This document shows positions 27,038-35,949 of a stretch of 64,000 bases of DNA, piece after piece. The notes beneath the pieces were generated by a model, which saw only the letters and a program-made list of their open reading frames with translations, had not been told where the DNA came from and made no database searches. The stretch is from CAZPZZ01 sp964591245 (GTDB lineage: Bacteria > Acidobacteriota > Vicinamibacteria > Vicinamibacterales > UBA8438). The stretch spans positions 1 through 64,000 of the forward strand of contig CAZPZZ010000001.1 of the NCBI GenBank assembly GCA_964591245.1, in the 5' to 3' direction. The position numbers were made by a program, and so were the translations under genes. The first letter of the stretch is position 1, and each line of letters opens with the position of its first letter.

Positions 27038-28672
27038 ATGATACGACTCGTTCTCGCCCTTGCCCTGGTCGCTTGGGCGGCTCCAGGACTCGCCCAAACA
27101 AGTAGTTCGCAAGCCAGCGCGTCACCAGTTCTTTCACCGGTGACCTGGGAACGTCTCCTCAACGCCGCTGACGAACCGCAGAACTGGCTGATGTACTCCG
27201 GCACGCTCGATAGCCAGCGCTACAGTGGTCTGGAACAGATCCACAATCGCAATGTCGGCGCACTCGAACTGAAGTGGGCGTATCAGATCCCACAACTGGA
27301 CCGCGCCGAAACCGTACCGCTCGTGGTGGACGGCGTGATGTTCATCACCGAGGCCCCCAGTAACGTGGTCGCCGTAGACGCGACCACCGGGCGCCAGTAC
27401 TGGCGCTATGACCACCCTCTCCCCGACGACCTTCGCATCTGCTGCGGCCGGAACAACCGTGGCGTGGCCATTCTCGGTGAGACGCTCTACATGAGCACCC
27501 TCGACGCCCACCTCGTCGCCATCGATGCGAGGAGCGGAAACCTGGTCTGGAATCGTGAAGTCGCCGACCACCGATCCGGTTACAGCAAGACAGCGGCTCC
27601 GCTGATCGTGAAGGGCGAGGTCGTCACCGGGATGGCTGGCGGAGAGTATGGGGTTCGCGGGTTCATCGACTCCTACAATGCCGAAACTGGCGACCTTGAG
27701 TGGCGAGCCAATACGATTCCCGGCCCGGACCATCCGGACAATCAGAGCTGGGCCGGCGACTCGTGGCGCACCGGCGGTGCCGCGAGCTGGATTACGGGAT
27801 CGTATGACCCGGATCTCGACCTCGTGTACTGGGGTACTGGAAATCCCGGTCCAGACTGGAATGGAGACGTCAGACTTGGCGACAACCTCTATTCCGATTC
27901 AGCACTGGCTCTCAATCACGAAACTGGTGGGCTTGAGTGGTACTTTCAGTTCACGCCCCATGACGTGCATGACTGGGACGCAATCCAGGTGCCCATCCTG
28001 GCAGACCTGACGTTCGACGGCGAAGACCGTAAGGTCATGATGTGGGCAAATCGCAACGCCTTCTTCTATACGCTGGACCGTGAAACGGGAGAATTCCTGC
28101 TGGGCACGCCCTTCGCCAAACAGACCTGGGCCGTCGACCTCGACTCCAATGGCCGACCAATTCGGGTGCCAGACACGGCGCCAACCCCGGAAGGCACCCT
28201 GGTCTCACCGCCCGTCGTCGGCGGTACCAACTGGTTCTCACCGGCGTACAGTCCGCGCACGGAGCTCTTCTACGTCCAGGCCTACGACGGCGAAGACATC
28301 TACTACAAACGGGACGAAGATTACGTGGAAGGCGACCAGTTCACAGGGGGAGGATTCCAGCGACCGCTTCCGGTGGAAAACTACGTCAGCGCCGTACGAG
28401 CCATTGAACCGCGAACGGGGGCGCTCCGGTGGGAGTATGAAATTCAGCCGCGGTCAACCGGGGGAATGCTCGCAACGGCAGGAGACCTTGTGTTCAGTGG
28501 GAGCGTGGATGGGTATTTCTTCGCCCTCGACGCCGTGAGCGGTCAAGAACTCTGGCACATGAATGTGGGGCGCATGGTGCACTCGGCACCAATTTCATTT
28601 GCGGTTGATGGTCGACAATACGTGACCATCGCAGCCGGAAATGTCGTATTCACATTCGGGTTACCGGAATAA
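27038..28672 (+). CDS. PQQ-dependent alcohol dehydrogenase (methanol/ethanol family)
   Basis: Protein of 544 residues, typical of the quinoprotein alcohol dehydrogenase large subunit without a haem domain. GGAGAA precedes ATG 27038, and the signal peptide ends near GLAQ. The opening DEPQNWLMYSGTLDSQRYSGLEQI is characteristic. The adjacent Cys135-Cys136 (RICCGRNNRG) form the disulfide that sits over PQQ in this family. FTPHDVHDWDAIQVPIL holds the catalytic Asp region, with a W-D-W/Y-D type motif. Blade ends such as LDRETGEFLLG are regular. The enzyme oxidises a primary alcohol in the periplasm and passes electrons to a cytochrome; the alcohol is not predictable. No dedicated cytochrome gene is adjacent, though CxxCH proteins lie on both sides. 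A strong terminator follows. Confidence 0.88.
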   Translation: MIRLVLALALVAWAAPGLAQTSSSQASASPVLSPVTWERLLNAADEPQNWLMYSGTLDSQRYSGLEQIHNRNVGALELKWAYQIPQLDRAETVPLVVDGVMFITEAPSNVVAVDATTGRQYWRYDHPLPDDLRICCGRNNRGVAILGETLYMSTLDAHLVAIDARSGNLVWNREVADHRSGYSKTAAPLIVKGEVVTGMAGGEYGVRGFIDSYNAETGDLEWRANTIPGPDHPDNQSWAGDSWRTGGAASWITGSYDPDLDLVYWGTGNPGPDWNGDVRLGDNLYSDSALALNHETGGLEWYFQFTPHDVHDWDAIQVPILADLTFDGEDRKVMMWANRNAFFYTLDRETGEFLLGTPFAKQTWAVDLDSNGRPIRVPDTAPTPEGTLVSPPVVGGTNWFSPAYSPRTELFYVQAYDGEDIYYKRDEDYVEGDQFTGGGFQRPLPVENYVSAVRAIEPRTGALRWEYEIQPRSTGGMLATAGDLVFSGSVDGYFFALDAVSGQELWHMNVGRMVHSAPISFAVDGRQYVTIAAGNVVFTFGLPE

Positions 28673-28691
28673 CCACGCCACCGCACAATAC

Positions 28692-28728
28692 AGAGAGCCC
28701 GACCCCCACGAGGAAAGTCGGGCTCTCT
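28692..28728. terminator. Bidirectional hairpin terminator
   Basis: AGAGAGCCCGAC (28692-28703) and GTCGGGCTCTCT (28717-28728) are perfectly complementary over 12 bp with a 13-base loop. It lies between the converging PQQ dehydrogenase and HEGNY paralogue 2. The plus side is followed by CATCTCTCT, pyrimidine-rich but not a clean T run. Confidence 0.75.
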
Positions 28729-28735
28729 CATCTCT

Positions 28736-29767
28736 CTACTGGCCGTCTGTCGACGCCGCCGCGTCGAGGACGCGCTGCCCGCCCAGTGCGTTAGGTACCG
28801 CATAATTCCCTTCGTGGCAGGCATACTCGAACAACTGGTAATCAGGCTCTTCCGTCAAGGGCATGGAGATTCTCCAGGGCCGCGTGTAGACGTTCGGGTC
28901 TTCAATATCGACCGTCCACATGATCGTGTCCTGGGACACGCGCTCGAATCTCTCCACGACGGAGAGCGCCTTACTCGTGGGAATGCCCTTCAACCGCGCG
29001 CCAGCTCCACTTGAGGCAATCCAACCACGATTGTGGAAATTCTTCGTCTCCACGACCAGCACATCTCCATCCCAGTACGCACGCGCATCTCCCATCCATT
29101 GTCTGATGCGATCATCGATGAAGGGTTGATCCGCCAATGGAATGATCCGAACGTCATGAATCATCTCGTGGTAGATGGCGATGACGTCAGACGTTTGCAC
29201 GATCCGATAGGCGTTGTTGTAGCCGGCGGGAAGCATCGAGCCCGGGACGCCACGCGAGAGACAGCGATCCCACACGCTCATATGCTGATAATGATCGCCG
29301 TTGTGAGCCAGGTTGTAGGCCTTGGCTTCCAGCGCCCACTCTTTGATAGGAGCTCGCCCGCTGGGCGGATCGACGATCAAGGACGTCTGCCCCGTCGAGA
29401 GCACAGTGTCGCCGGCGTCAAGCCAGTAGCTTCCGTAACCACCAACATTCCCACCGGCCGCATACCGCTGCGCCGGAGCATCGTCTCGCGCTTGCTCGTC
29501 GACGACACGTTGCTGATTGATCGCAGCTACCTCTTCATCCGTAAGAAACGCTCGATCTCCAGCGGCATCGGGTCTCTCCATCGGCGTCAGTGTCTTGTTT
29601 CCCCAGAGTCCCTGGAGATCCGGCTGACCATCCGCGGTTCGCGGTGTCTCCCACGACGGATCGACAACCCGCTCCAGCTGGGCAATCGCCGGCGAAGCGC
29701 CGACGAGCAAACCGGCAACCATGACAATGACCACGGCCATAACGGATCGGGTGATATGTGTCTGCAT
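28736..29767 (-). CDS. HEGNY-family exported protein, paralogue 2 of 4
   Basis: Protein of 343 residues; AAGGAG stands before ATG 29767, which rules out the longer frame to 29863. The signal peptide is AVVIVMVAGLLVGASPAIAQ. It is the most divergent copy: the WDFRT motif reads GLWGNKTLTPMERP, the middle keeps YGSYWLDAGD, TSLIVDPPSGRAP and DRCLSRGVPGSMLPAGYNN, and the second half keeps EMIHDVRIIPL, WMGDARAYWDGDVLVVETKNF, VERFERVS and LFEYACHEGNYAVPNALGGQRV. The invariant YACHEGNY is intact. It is flanked by PQQ dehydrogenases on both sides; the one at 29915 is upstream on the same strand with 147 bases between. The function is not known to me. Confidence 0.72.
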   Translation of the reverse strand: MQTHITRSVMAVVIVMVAGLLVGASPAIAQLERVVDPSWETPRTADGQPDLQGLWGNKTLTPMERPDAAGDRAFLTDEEVAAINQQRVVDEQARDDAPAQRYAAGGNVGGYGSYWLDAGDTVLSTGQTSLIVDPPSGRAPIKEWALEAKAYNLAHNGDHYQHMSVWDRCLSRGVPGSMLPAGYNNAYRIVQTSDVIAIYHEMIHDVRIIPLADQPFIDDRIRQWMGDARAYWDGDVLVVETKNFHNRGWIASSGAGARLKGIPTSKALSVVERFERVSQDTIMWTVDIEDPNVYTRPWRISMPLTEEPDYQLFEYACHEGNYAVPNALGGQRVLDAAASTDGQ

Positions 29768-29914
29768 ACAGTTACTCCTTGGTATGTGGCTTCGCACAAG
29801 TGAACGCTTGGACGACGCGAACTGTCGTGACCCCAGCCTCCAGAACGGCGTCAATGACCTCACTCTGCGCCGCCGACGCGCCAGGGGTGAAGCATTGCCA
29901 GCACGTCGCTCTGG

Positions 29915-31714
29915 CTAGTCTGGCAGTGCAAAAACGAACAAATTGTTCCCGTTACTCGGGCGTAACTCAGGCGTTAACTGGAGAAAACTCGGGGTCGTCG
30001 CGGCACCGCCGGTGCTCACCGCGAGATACTGACGGCCTTCGACCGAGAAACTGATCGGGAACCCGCTGACTGGGGAGCCAAGGTTGATCTCCCAGAGGAC
30101 ATCACCAGTATCCTGATCGAATGCTCGGAACCGGCCATTCGCATCTCCCCCGAAGACCAACCGTCCTCCAGTGGCTACGAGCGACAAGGTTGCAGCCCGC
30201 TGCTCGTGTAACCAGGTCGTCCGACCGGTCTCAGCCGAAATGGCGTATACGGCACCAAGTTGCTCGGTTCCTGGGGCTAACTCATGACGGACAGCCAACG
30301 CATAGATTCGATGAGAGGCCTCGGGCGAGGTGGTCGCCAACAATCGCTGACACATATTTCTCAACGGGAAGTACATGGTGTTCGTCAAGGGGCTATAGGC
30401 GCCAGCTTCCCAATCCTTCCCCCCGTGCATATTCGGACACGCCAGCACCTGCTGTCCTTCCGCGCTGAAAATGACCTCGGCGTTCTCGGTGACCGTCCCG
30501 GTCACGCCGTCAATGTCGCTCACGACGTTCTGCGCAATGGTAGGGGTGGCCCAGAGGAATTCACCCGTCTCGCGGTCAAGCGTATACACGAGACCGGTCT
30601 TGCCCGGAATCCCCGTCATGACCTTCCGCACCTCCCCTGGCTGGATTCGCGGGTTGATCCAGCTTACCGCCTCTGGATCCGGTGCTACCGCGGTGTCAAG
30701 GAGGAGACGCTCGAATGGATGATCAAGATCCCAATGATCGTTCAAGTGCTGATAATGCCACCGGATCTCACCGGTCTCCACATCGAGGGCCAGCGTTGAA
30801 TTGTGATACAGATGCGTATTCTCGATTCCCCCCAGCATGAACTTCGGAGCCGGTGAGGTCACTGACGTCCCCTGATAAATGAGTCGCAGTTCGGGGTCGT
30901 AACTCGCAGGCATCCAGGTTCCGACGTGCACCCGATCTTCATAAGGAACATCTCCCCATGTCTCATCCCCGGGTTCACCCGGCGCCGGAACGGTTCGACG
31001 TCGCCATAACTCCTGTCCAGTCAAAGCATCATGGGCCACGATGACACAGGACTCTGGCCCCCCGGCGGGTCGACAGCTCCGCCCCGAGATGACTTTCCCT
31101 GCCGCAATGATCGGTCCGGAACTGTGCCCCGCCGGTGTCACCTGGTAATCGAAGATCTGGGTCTCCCAGGCGATCTCACCCGTTGTCGCATCCAGACCGA
31201 AGACGTAATTGTCATCGCTCGTGTTGATGATGAACCGATCGAAGATGGCGATGTTCCGGTTGTTACGAGCATTACCACCCACGAAGTCATACACATCATC
31301 TGGCAGATCCCGACGATGCGCCCACTTCAAGTCGCCAGTCACGGCGTCTATGGCTTCGATCACGTCGCTGGCCTGCGGCATATAGAGGACACCGTCATAG
31401 GCCAGTGGCGTCCCTTCCTGACGGCCTGGCGCCAACGCCCGAGTCCACACGAGACGCAACTGGTCGACATTGTCCCGCGTGATCTGATCGAGCGGACTGT
31501 ACCCCCACCCGTCCAACGTCCGCCGCCACATCAACCAATCGCCCGGCGCCGGCTCCTCGAGCATGGCATCGGTCACAGGGGTGAAGGGAGTTCCAGTCTC
31601 CGTTTGCGCAACGGCCAGCGATGGCACGCACCAGATGACCGCAAGAGCGATACCGGATACCGACGCACACCGTGCCGCATGCCTGAAAATCGTACGCACC
31701 GTCAGCATGACCAT
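29915..31714 (-). CDS. PQQ-dependent dehydrogenase (alcohol dehydrogenase-like)
   Basis: Protein of 599 residues. ATG 31714 follows GAGGTTGGG; a second ATG two codons on is possible. The signal peptide ends near SLAVAQ. The mature protein carries the quinoprotein opening APGDWLMWRRTLDGWGYSPLDQI and blade motifs LDATTGEIAWE, LDVETGEIRWHYQ, LDRETGEFLWA. HYQHLNDHWDLDHPFERLL is the equivalent of the catalytic-Asp segment. The adjacent-cysteine pair of the 27038 enzyme is absent: the matching place reads DFVGGNARNNRNIAIFD. Two other cysteines (GRSCRPAGGPESC) may form a local disulfide. Substrate unknown. Overall similarity is to the methanol/ethanol-type enzymes rather than the glucose type. It is upstream of HEGNY paralogue 2. 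Confidence 0.82.
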   Translation of the reverse strand: MVMLTVRTIFRHAARCASVSGIALAVIWCVPSLAVAQTETGTPFTPVTDAMLEEPAPGDWLMWRRTLDGWGYSPLDQITRDNVDQLRLVWTRALAPGRQEGTPLAYDGVLYMPQASDVIEAIDAVTGDLKWAHRRDLPDDVYDFVGGNARNNRNIAIFDRFIINTSDDNYVFGLDATTGEIAWETQIFDYQVTPAGHSSGPIIAAGKVISGRSCRPAGGPESCVIVAHDALTGQELWRRRTVPAPGEPGDETWGDVPYEDRVHVGTWMPASYDPELRLIYQGTSVTSPAPKFMLGGIENTHLYHNSTLALDVETGEIRWHYQHLNDHWDLDHPFERLLLDTAVAPDPEAVSWINPRIQPGEVRKVMTGIPGKTGLVYTLDRETGEFLWATPTIAQNVVSDIDGVTGTVTENAEVIFSAEGQQVLACPNMHGGKDWEAGAYSPLTNTMYFPLRNMCQRLLATTSPEASHRIYALAVRHELAPGTEQLGAVYAISAETGRTTWLHEQRAATLSLVATGGRLVFGGDANGRFRAFDQDTGDVLWEINLGSPVSGFPISFSVEGRQYLAVSTGGAATTPSFLQLTPELRPSNGNNLFVFALPD

Positions 31715-31758
31715 CCCAACCTCAGAGCGAGACGCGTAAATTCGCACGTCGCGCCGCC

Positions 31759-32760
31759 TTACGAATCGTTCGCGATCTCGTCGTAAAACGACAAGAAGTC
31801 TGCCGGGGCCTCGCCCGCCCGCATCTCCATAGCCGCTCGCGGATGGAGATTCAGCTGGCCAGTGATGTTATAGGGCACCAGCGGCCCCCATTCGACGGTC
31901 TCTTGTATCGCTGGCATCTGCTCCTGCAGGAGACGGATAACCGGACGTAGCTTGAATTTTGGATTCCTCAAGAATCCAAGCAAGAGCTCCATTGGACAAT
32001 TTCCGGCGCCGCGTCCCAGCCCGGCCATCGTGGCATCGGCCCGGTTCGAGCCCAAGACGATCGCTTCGATGGTGTTCGCGAACGCGAGCTGTAAATTGTT
32101 GTGTGCGTGAATCCCGATCTCTTTGCCCGTACCTTCCATGGCATCGGCATATTTTCGATACAGCCTGTCAATCTGCTCCCTGTACAGGTGTCCGAAACTA
32201 TCCACGATTACCATCGTGCCAGCCGGTGTCGGCGCAATCGCTTCGAGAACAGTATCGATCTCCTCTTCAGTGATGTTCGACACTGCCATCAAGTTGGCCA
32301 TCGTCTGATAGCCCTGCTCGTGCGCGTGGTGAATCATATCCACCGCTTCCGGCACCTGATGCGCATAGAACGCAACCCGGATCATCCCCAACACGCTTTC
32401 TGTCGCTGGACCGATACTCGTCTTCCAGTCGCTCTTCCCGGCGTCAGCCATTGCCGAGAGTGTCAGTCCGATGGCTTCAGCATCATGATCTCCCACTACA
32501 CGCCGCATGTCTTCCTCACGGCAATGCCGCCAGTTACCGAACCGGTCCCGCGGAAACAACCGCTCCGAGTTCTTGTAACCGATCTCCATGGTGTCAACAC
32601 CGGCCGCAATACAGGTGTCGTACACCGCGCGGACAAACTCGTCGCTGAATTGGTGGTCGTTGATGAGGCCACCGTCTCGAACCGTACAATCGAGAACTTT
32701 TAACTCTGGACGATACATTAGCCAGGGGGCTTTTTCCGACGTACTCTGCTGCTCGCTCAT
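31759..32760 (-). CDS. DRE-TIM metallolyase (aldolase catalytic domain, HMGL-like)
   Basis: Protein of 333 residues from ATG 32760, with a weak ribosome site (AGGTG 12 bases upstream); the frame is open to 32838 but that extension is unlikely. LDCTVRDGGLIND is the strand-1 metal site (Asp, Arg, Asp), and HAHNNLQLAFANTIEA gives the His-x-His metal ligands with Asn. The TIGYKN-like MEIGYKNSE, VDSFGHL and ATMAGLGRGAGNCPME segments match the HMG-CoA lyase/4-hydroxy-2-oxovalerate aldolase group. The protein is cytoplasmic, with no signal. It cleaves or forms a C-C bond with a divalent metal; the substrate is uncertain. Its length is like 4-hydroxy-2-oxovalerate aldolase, but no acetaldehyde dehydrogenase gene is adjacent. 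The sirtuin gene lies just upstream on the same strand. Confidence 0.75.
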   Translation of the reverse strand: MSEQQSTSEKAPWLMYRPELKVLDCTVRDGGLINDHQFSDEFVRAVYDTCIAAGVDTMEIGYKNSERLFPRDRFGNWRHCREEDMRRVVGDHDAEAIGLTLSAMADAGKSDWKTSIGPATESVLGMIRVAFYAHQVPEAVDMIHHAHEQGYQTMANLMAVSNITEEEIDTVLEAIAPTPAGTMVIVDSFGHLYREQIDRLYRKYADAMEGTGKEIGIHAHNNLQLAFANTIEAIVLGSNRADATMAGLGRGAGNCPMELLLGFLRNPKFKLRPVIRLLQEQMPAIQETVEWGPLVPYNITGQLNLHPRAAMEMRAGEAPADFLSFYDEIANDS

Positions 32761-32834
32761 TGCTAAATTTGCACCTATTATCTTCAGTAGAACCTGAAAT
32801 GATGACAGTCTCAGCAGGAATTGACAAGCACCGC

Positions 32835-33599
32835 TCACCGCCCCAACGCACCTCCCACAGCAGGTGGAAACAGCTCGGCCACATCGCCTTCAAGCCGCAA
32901 CGCCACCTCTGCACGACCATCATGGTCAGTTGCCCCGCGGTTCACCACGACATACGCAACCCCGCGCTGCGCCGCCGTGAGCGGAAGCTGCGCCGCCGGA
33001 TACACGGATAAGGTCGTTCCCAATGCGACCACAAGGTCAGTCTCACGCACCGCGGCCGTTGCCCGTTGCATATCCTCCGGATTCAGGGACTGCCCGAAAC
33101 TGATGGTTGCGGGCTTCAGGTATCCGCCACACGCGCAATACGGCGCCTGACGCATCTCGGCGAATCGAACCATATGCGCGTCGGGATCACTACGCCGGTG
33201 GCAACGCATACATTCGACAGCCGTGTTCGTCCCGTGCAGCTCCACCAAACGTTCATCAGACGTTCCGGCCAGGCGGTGGAGCCCATCAATATTCTGGGTG
33301 ATGACCATACACAGCTTGCCAGCATCTTCCAGGTCCACAATGGACCGGTGTACCGTGTTGGGCCGCGCCTCGCGGAAAGAGGGCCACGCCTCGTACTTTT
33401 GATCCCAGTACTCGATACGGGCCGCCTCCGACGTCATGAAATCATCGAAATACACTGGCTGGCGTTCTTTCCAGACACCCTGCGGACCACGAAAATCTCG
33501 AATGCCGCTCGGGGTTGACACACCCGCTCCAGTGAATACCAAGACGCGCGCCGCCTCGCGCAACAACTCGACGAGGTCCATGGCAACATTCCCACTCAC
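32835..33599 (-). CDS. Sirtuin NAD-dependent protein deacylase (SIR2/CobB family)
   Basis: Protein of 254 residues beginning at GTG 33599 (AGGTG four bases upstream) or ATG 33581. Motifs: VLVFTGAGVSTPSGIRDFRG (NAD-binding GAGxSxxSGIxDFR), TQNIDGLH (NAD/acyl pocket), VELHGT (the catalytic His), zinc ligands CMRCH and CACGG, and a closing ATISFGQSL and VALGTTLSVYPAA. The length of about 250 fits a class III or U bacterial sirtuin. It removes acyl groups from protein lysines using NAD in the cytoplasm. Its ORF ends 74 bases before the aldolase start, so both could be one transcript, and it may regulate metabolic enzymes. The stop of the PQQ dehydrogenase stands downstream. Confidence 0.9.
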   Translation of the reverse strand: MSGNVAMDLVELLREAARVLVFTGAGVSTPSGIRDFRGPQGVWKERQPVYFDDFMTSEAARIEYWDQKYEAWPSFREARPNTVHRSIVDLEDAGKLCMVITQNIDGLHRLAGTSDERLVELHGTNTAVECMRCHRRSDPDAHMVRFAEMRQAPYCACGGYLKPATISFGQSLNPEDMQRATAAVRETDLVVALGTTLSVYPAAQLPLTAAQRGVAYVVVNRGATDHDGRAEVALRLEGDVAELFPPAVGGALGR

Positions 33600-33671
33600 G
33601 ATTCACCTGGGATCACGAGGGCGTAACGGCGCGCCGGCCCGCCGCTTCGCGAGCACGGCCCCACAACTCCT

Positions 33672-35672
33672 CTACTCTGTTCTCGGTAGCGCGAGCGCCA
33701 CATACTCACTGGGCATGTCTTCCCAACCGAGCGTGACGAGAATAAATTGCTGACCGTCGATCATGTAGGTCATAGGTGCAGCCGTCGTCCCGCCGGGCAA
33801 CGCCACCTCACCCACGACCGCGCCAGTCAATTTGTCGTACGCACGCAACGACTTCCCTCCGGCTCCTCCCCAAATCGGGTTGAGCACAACCACGCCAGTA
33901 TTCCCTCCCTCGCCGAGAATGACCAATGACCGCGTCACGAGCGGAGAAACTCGGCCCGGCTGCCCCAGATCGGGCAGATCTAAATGCTGCAGGGCTGGAT
34001 GGTCGACAGGCCCACGACCGTTCGGGACAGACCACAGAATCTCTCCAGCGTTCAAGTCGATCGCGACAAGCCGGCCGTATGGGGGTTTGAACAATGGTAG
34101 GTCCCGGGGGCCCTCGACGGCCGCCAAGGACCGCACCACGATCTCCATATCAGATCGGGGATGCTCAGACTGAACCAGTCCGATCACTGATTCGCTGTGC
34201 ACCGAGGGCACGTAGAGAATCCCCGTCTCAGGATCAACTGCCGCCCCGCCCCAGTCCGCACCGCCGACAACGCCTGGCATCTGGAGGGTGCCTTGCGTCC
34301 CCCCCGCATTCTCGCCGACCAAAGAAGGCGGCGTAAACAACGGTCCACTGACGTAGCGGTCGAAGATCACCAAAGCCTCGCGCCGAAGCTCCGGGGTGAA
34401 ATCGATCAGATCGTCGACGCCCGTACCCTGCTGATCGAATGCGGGTGGTTTCGTCGGAAACGGCTGGGTCGCAGCGTACCATTCCCCCGGAACGTTACCC
34501 TGAAGCACCTGACGCTCCTCAATCGGCCAGATCGGCTCACCGGTCGCCCGATCAAGGACGTAGGTAAAGGCTTGCTTACTCACAGCAGCCACCGCCTCAA
34601 TCCTGCGACCGTCGACCTCAATATCGATCAAATTCGGCGCCGCCGGAAAGTCGTAGTCCCAGATACCATGGTGCACGGCCTGGAAATGCCAGACCCGTTC
34701 GCCTGTGCGCGCGTCAAGACAGACGATTGCTTCCGCAAATAAATTGTCGCCGGGCCGATAACCACCGTAATAGTCGTTTGTAGGCGTCGACAACGGCACA
34801 TAGACGTAGCCCAATTCTTCATCTCCGCTCGCCCAAGCCCACATATTCGTGTTGCCGCTGTATTCCCATGAGGGCCGATCCTGATCGAGCGCAGTGAGCC
34901 ATGTTTCATTTCCCAGTTCCCCGTCCCGGGGAATCGTATGAAAGATCCACAACTGTTCGCCCGTGCGCACGTCGAAACCACGCACATCACCGGGCGGCAT
35001 CTCCTTCATCGCTGGCATCGTTGGATTCGTCACGTCGGAAATGGCCGACCCAATGATGATCACGTCGTTAACCACAATCGGAGGCGATCCCCAGCCGAAC
35101 GTCTCAACCGTACGGTCGTCATATCCGAGACGCAGGTCCACCTCACCCCCTTTGCCGAAACCTTCTTCGCGCACCCCCGTTTCCGCGTCCAGGGCAACCA
35201 GGTACGGCCCGACAACACCGACAACCCGCGCTTCCTCGCTCCGTGGATCCATCCAGTACGCGAGCCCGCGCGTTTGCCGAACACGCTGAAATGCCTCACC
35301 GTCACGTGGAGGCGGCGCATCGTGCCACAGGAGTTCCCCCGTCCTGGCATCGAGCGCAGCAACGGTGCCGAGCCCCGTACTGATGAAGAGCCGACCACCG
35401 ACCATCAGTGGCGTGTTCTGCGATGCCACCGACGCGCGCACCTCGCGGTCGCCCCGAACAACCTCTGGCAGTACAGACTGACGCCACACGATTTCGAGGT
35501 CGGAGAAATTTTCCGCATTAATCTGCTCAAGCGGCGAGTACTTTGTCCCTTCGACGTCCCGACCGTACGCGGGCCACTCGACCGTCTGCGCCGAAACGGC
35601 AGCCAGGCCTCCCATCATCAACACGCAGCTACATGCGAACACTTGAATCGACAACTTCCCGTTTGGGCTCAT
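33672..35672 (-). CDS. PQQ-dependent dehydrogenase, glucose-type propeller without haem domain
   Basis: Protein of 666 residues with AAGGATGGTGGG before ATG 35672 and a signal peptide ending LAAVSAQ. The mature start VEWPAYGRDVEGTKYSPLEQI, the late GGADWGGAAVDPETGILYV and the WDYDFPAAPNLIDI segment are those of the soluble pyrroloquinoline-quinone glucose dehydrogenase-like group. Its close structural relative at 19159 carries a cytochrome c domain in the same region, where this one has instead an extension (DLIDFTPELRREALVIFDRY). No CxxCH is present, so electrons must leave to a separate acceptor. The enzyme probably oxidises a sugar or alcohol in the periplasm. It is divergent from HEGNY paralogue 3, with a 277-base region between. 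Confidence 0.82.
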   Translation of the reverse strand: MSPNGKLSIQVFACSCVLMMGGLAAVSAQTVEWPAYGRDVEGTKYSPLEQINAENFSDLEIVWRQSVLPEVVRGDREVRASVASQNTPLMVGGRLFISTGLGTVAALDARTGELLWHDAPPPRDGEAFQRVRQTRGLAYWMDPRSEEARVVGVVGPYLVALDAETGVREEGFGKGGEVDLRLGYDDRTVETFGWGSPPIVVNDVIIIGSAISDVTNPTMPAMKEMPPGDVRGFDVRTGEQLWIFHTIPRDGELGNETWLTALDQDRPSWEYSGNTNMWAWASGDEELGYVYVPLSTPTNDYYGGYRPGDNLFAEAIVCLDARTGERVWHFQAVHHGIWDYDFPAAPNLIDIEVDGRRIEAVAAVSKQAFTYVLDRATGEPIWPIEERQVLQGNVPGEWYAATQPFPTKPPAFDQQGTGVDDLIDFTPELRREALVIFDRYVSGPLFTPPSLVGENAGGTQGTLQMPGVVGGADWGGAAVDPETGILYVPSVHSESVIGLVQSEHPRSDMEIVVRSLAAVEGPRDLPLFKPPYGRLVAIDLNAGEILWSVPNGRGPVDHPALQHLDLPDLGQPGRVSPLVTRSLVILGEGGNTGVVVLNPIWGGAGGKSLRAYDKLTGAVVGEVALPGGTTAAPMTYMIDGQQFILVTLGWEDMPSEYVALALPRTE

Positions 35673-35883
35673 CCCACCATCCTTACCTAGACCACACCGA
35701 GAACACTACCCATTGCCCGGGCCACTCCGCGTATGCAGAGCACATCCAGCCCCAATCGCACACGGTACTACAGTCGAAGCACGGCGCATCCACATGCCAA
35801 GGCGTCCCCGCGTGCCGCACGTCTGCATCCCCCTCATCTCAGTTCCGCCTAGATCGTCCCCGTTGGGGCTCCGGTCACCGCGG

Positions 35884-35912
35884 TTGACGGCGCACGTCCA
35901 CGGTAAGATGAT
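35884..35912 (+). promoter_or_regulatory. Candidate sigma-70-type promoter of HEGNY paralogue 3
   Basis: TTGACG (35884-35889) is separated by 17 bases from GATGAT (35907-35912), a fair -10. It is 38 bases upstream of the ATG at 35950 and ahead of AAGGAGG. The rest of the 277-base divergent region (35673-35949) shows no other clear site. Confidence 0.35.
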
Positions 35913-35949
35913 TCCAGTTACGTGAACACGAATTTCCAAGGAGGTCACC

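Noticed and set aside
26908..27204. Longer N-terminus for the DUF1549/DUF1553 protein
   Set aside because: It would overlap the divergent dehydrogenase gene and its signal peptide and place a signal peptide 100 residues inside the protein.
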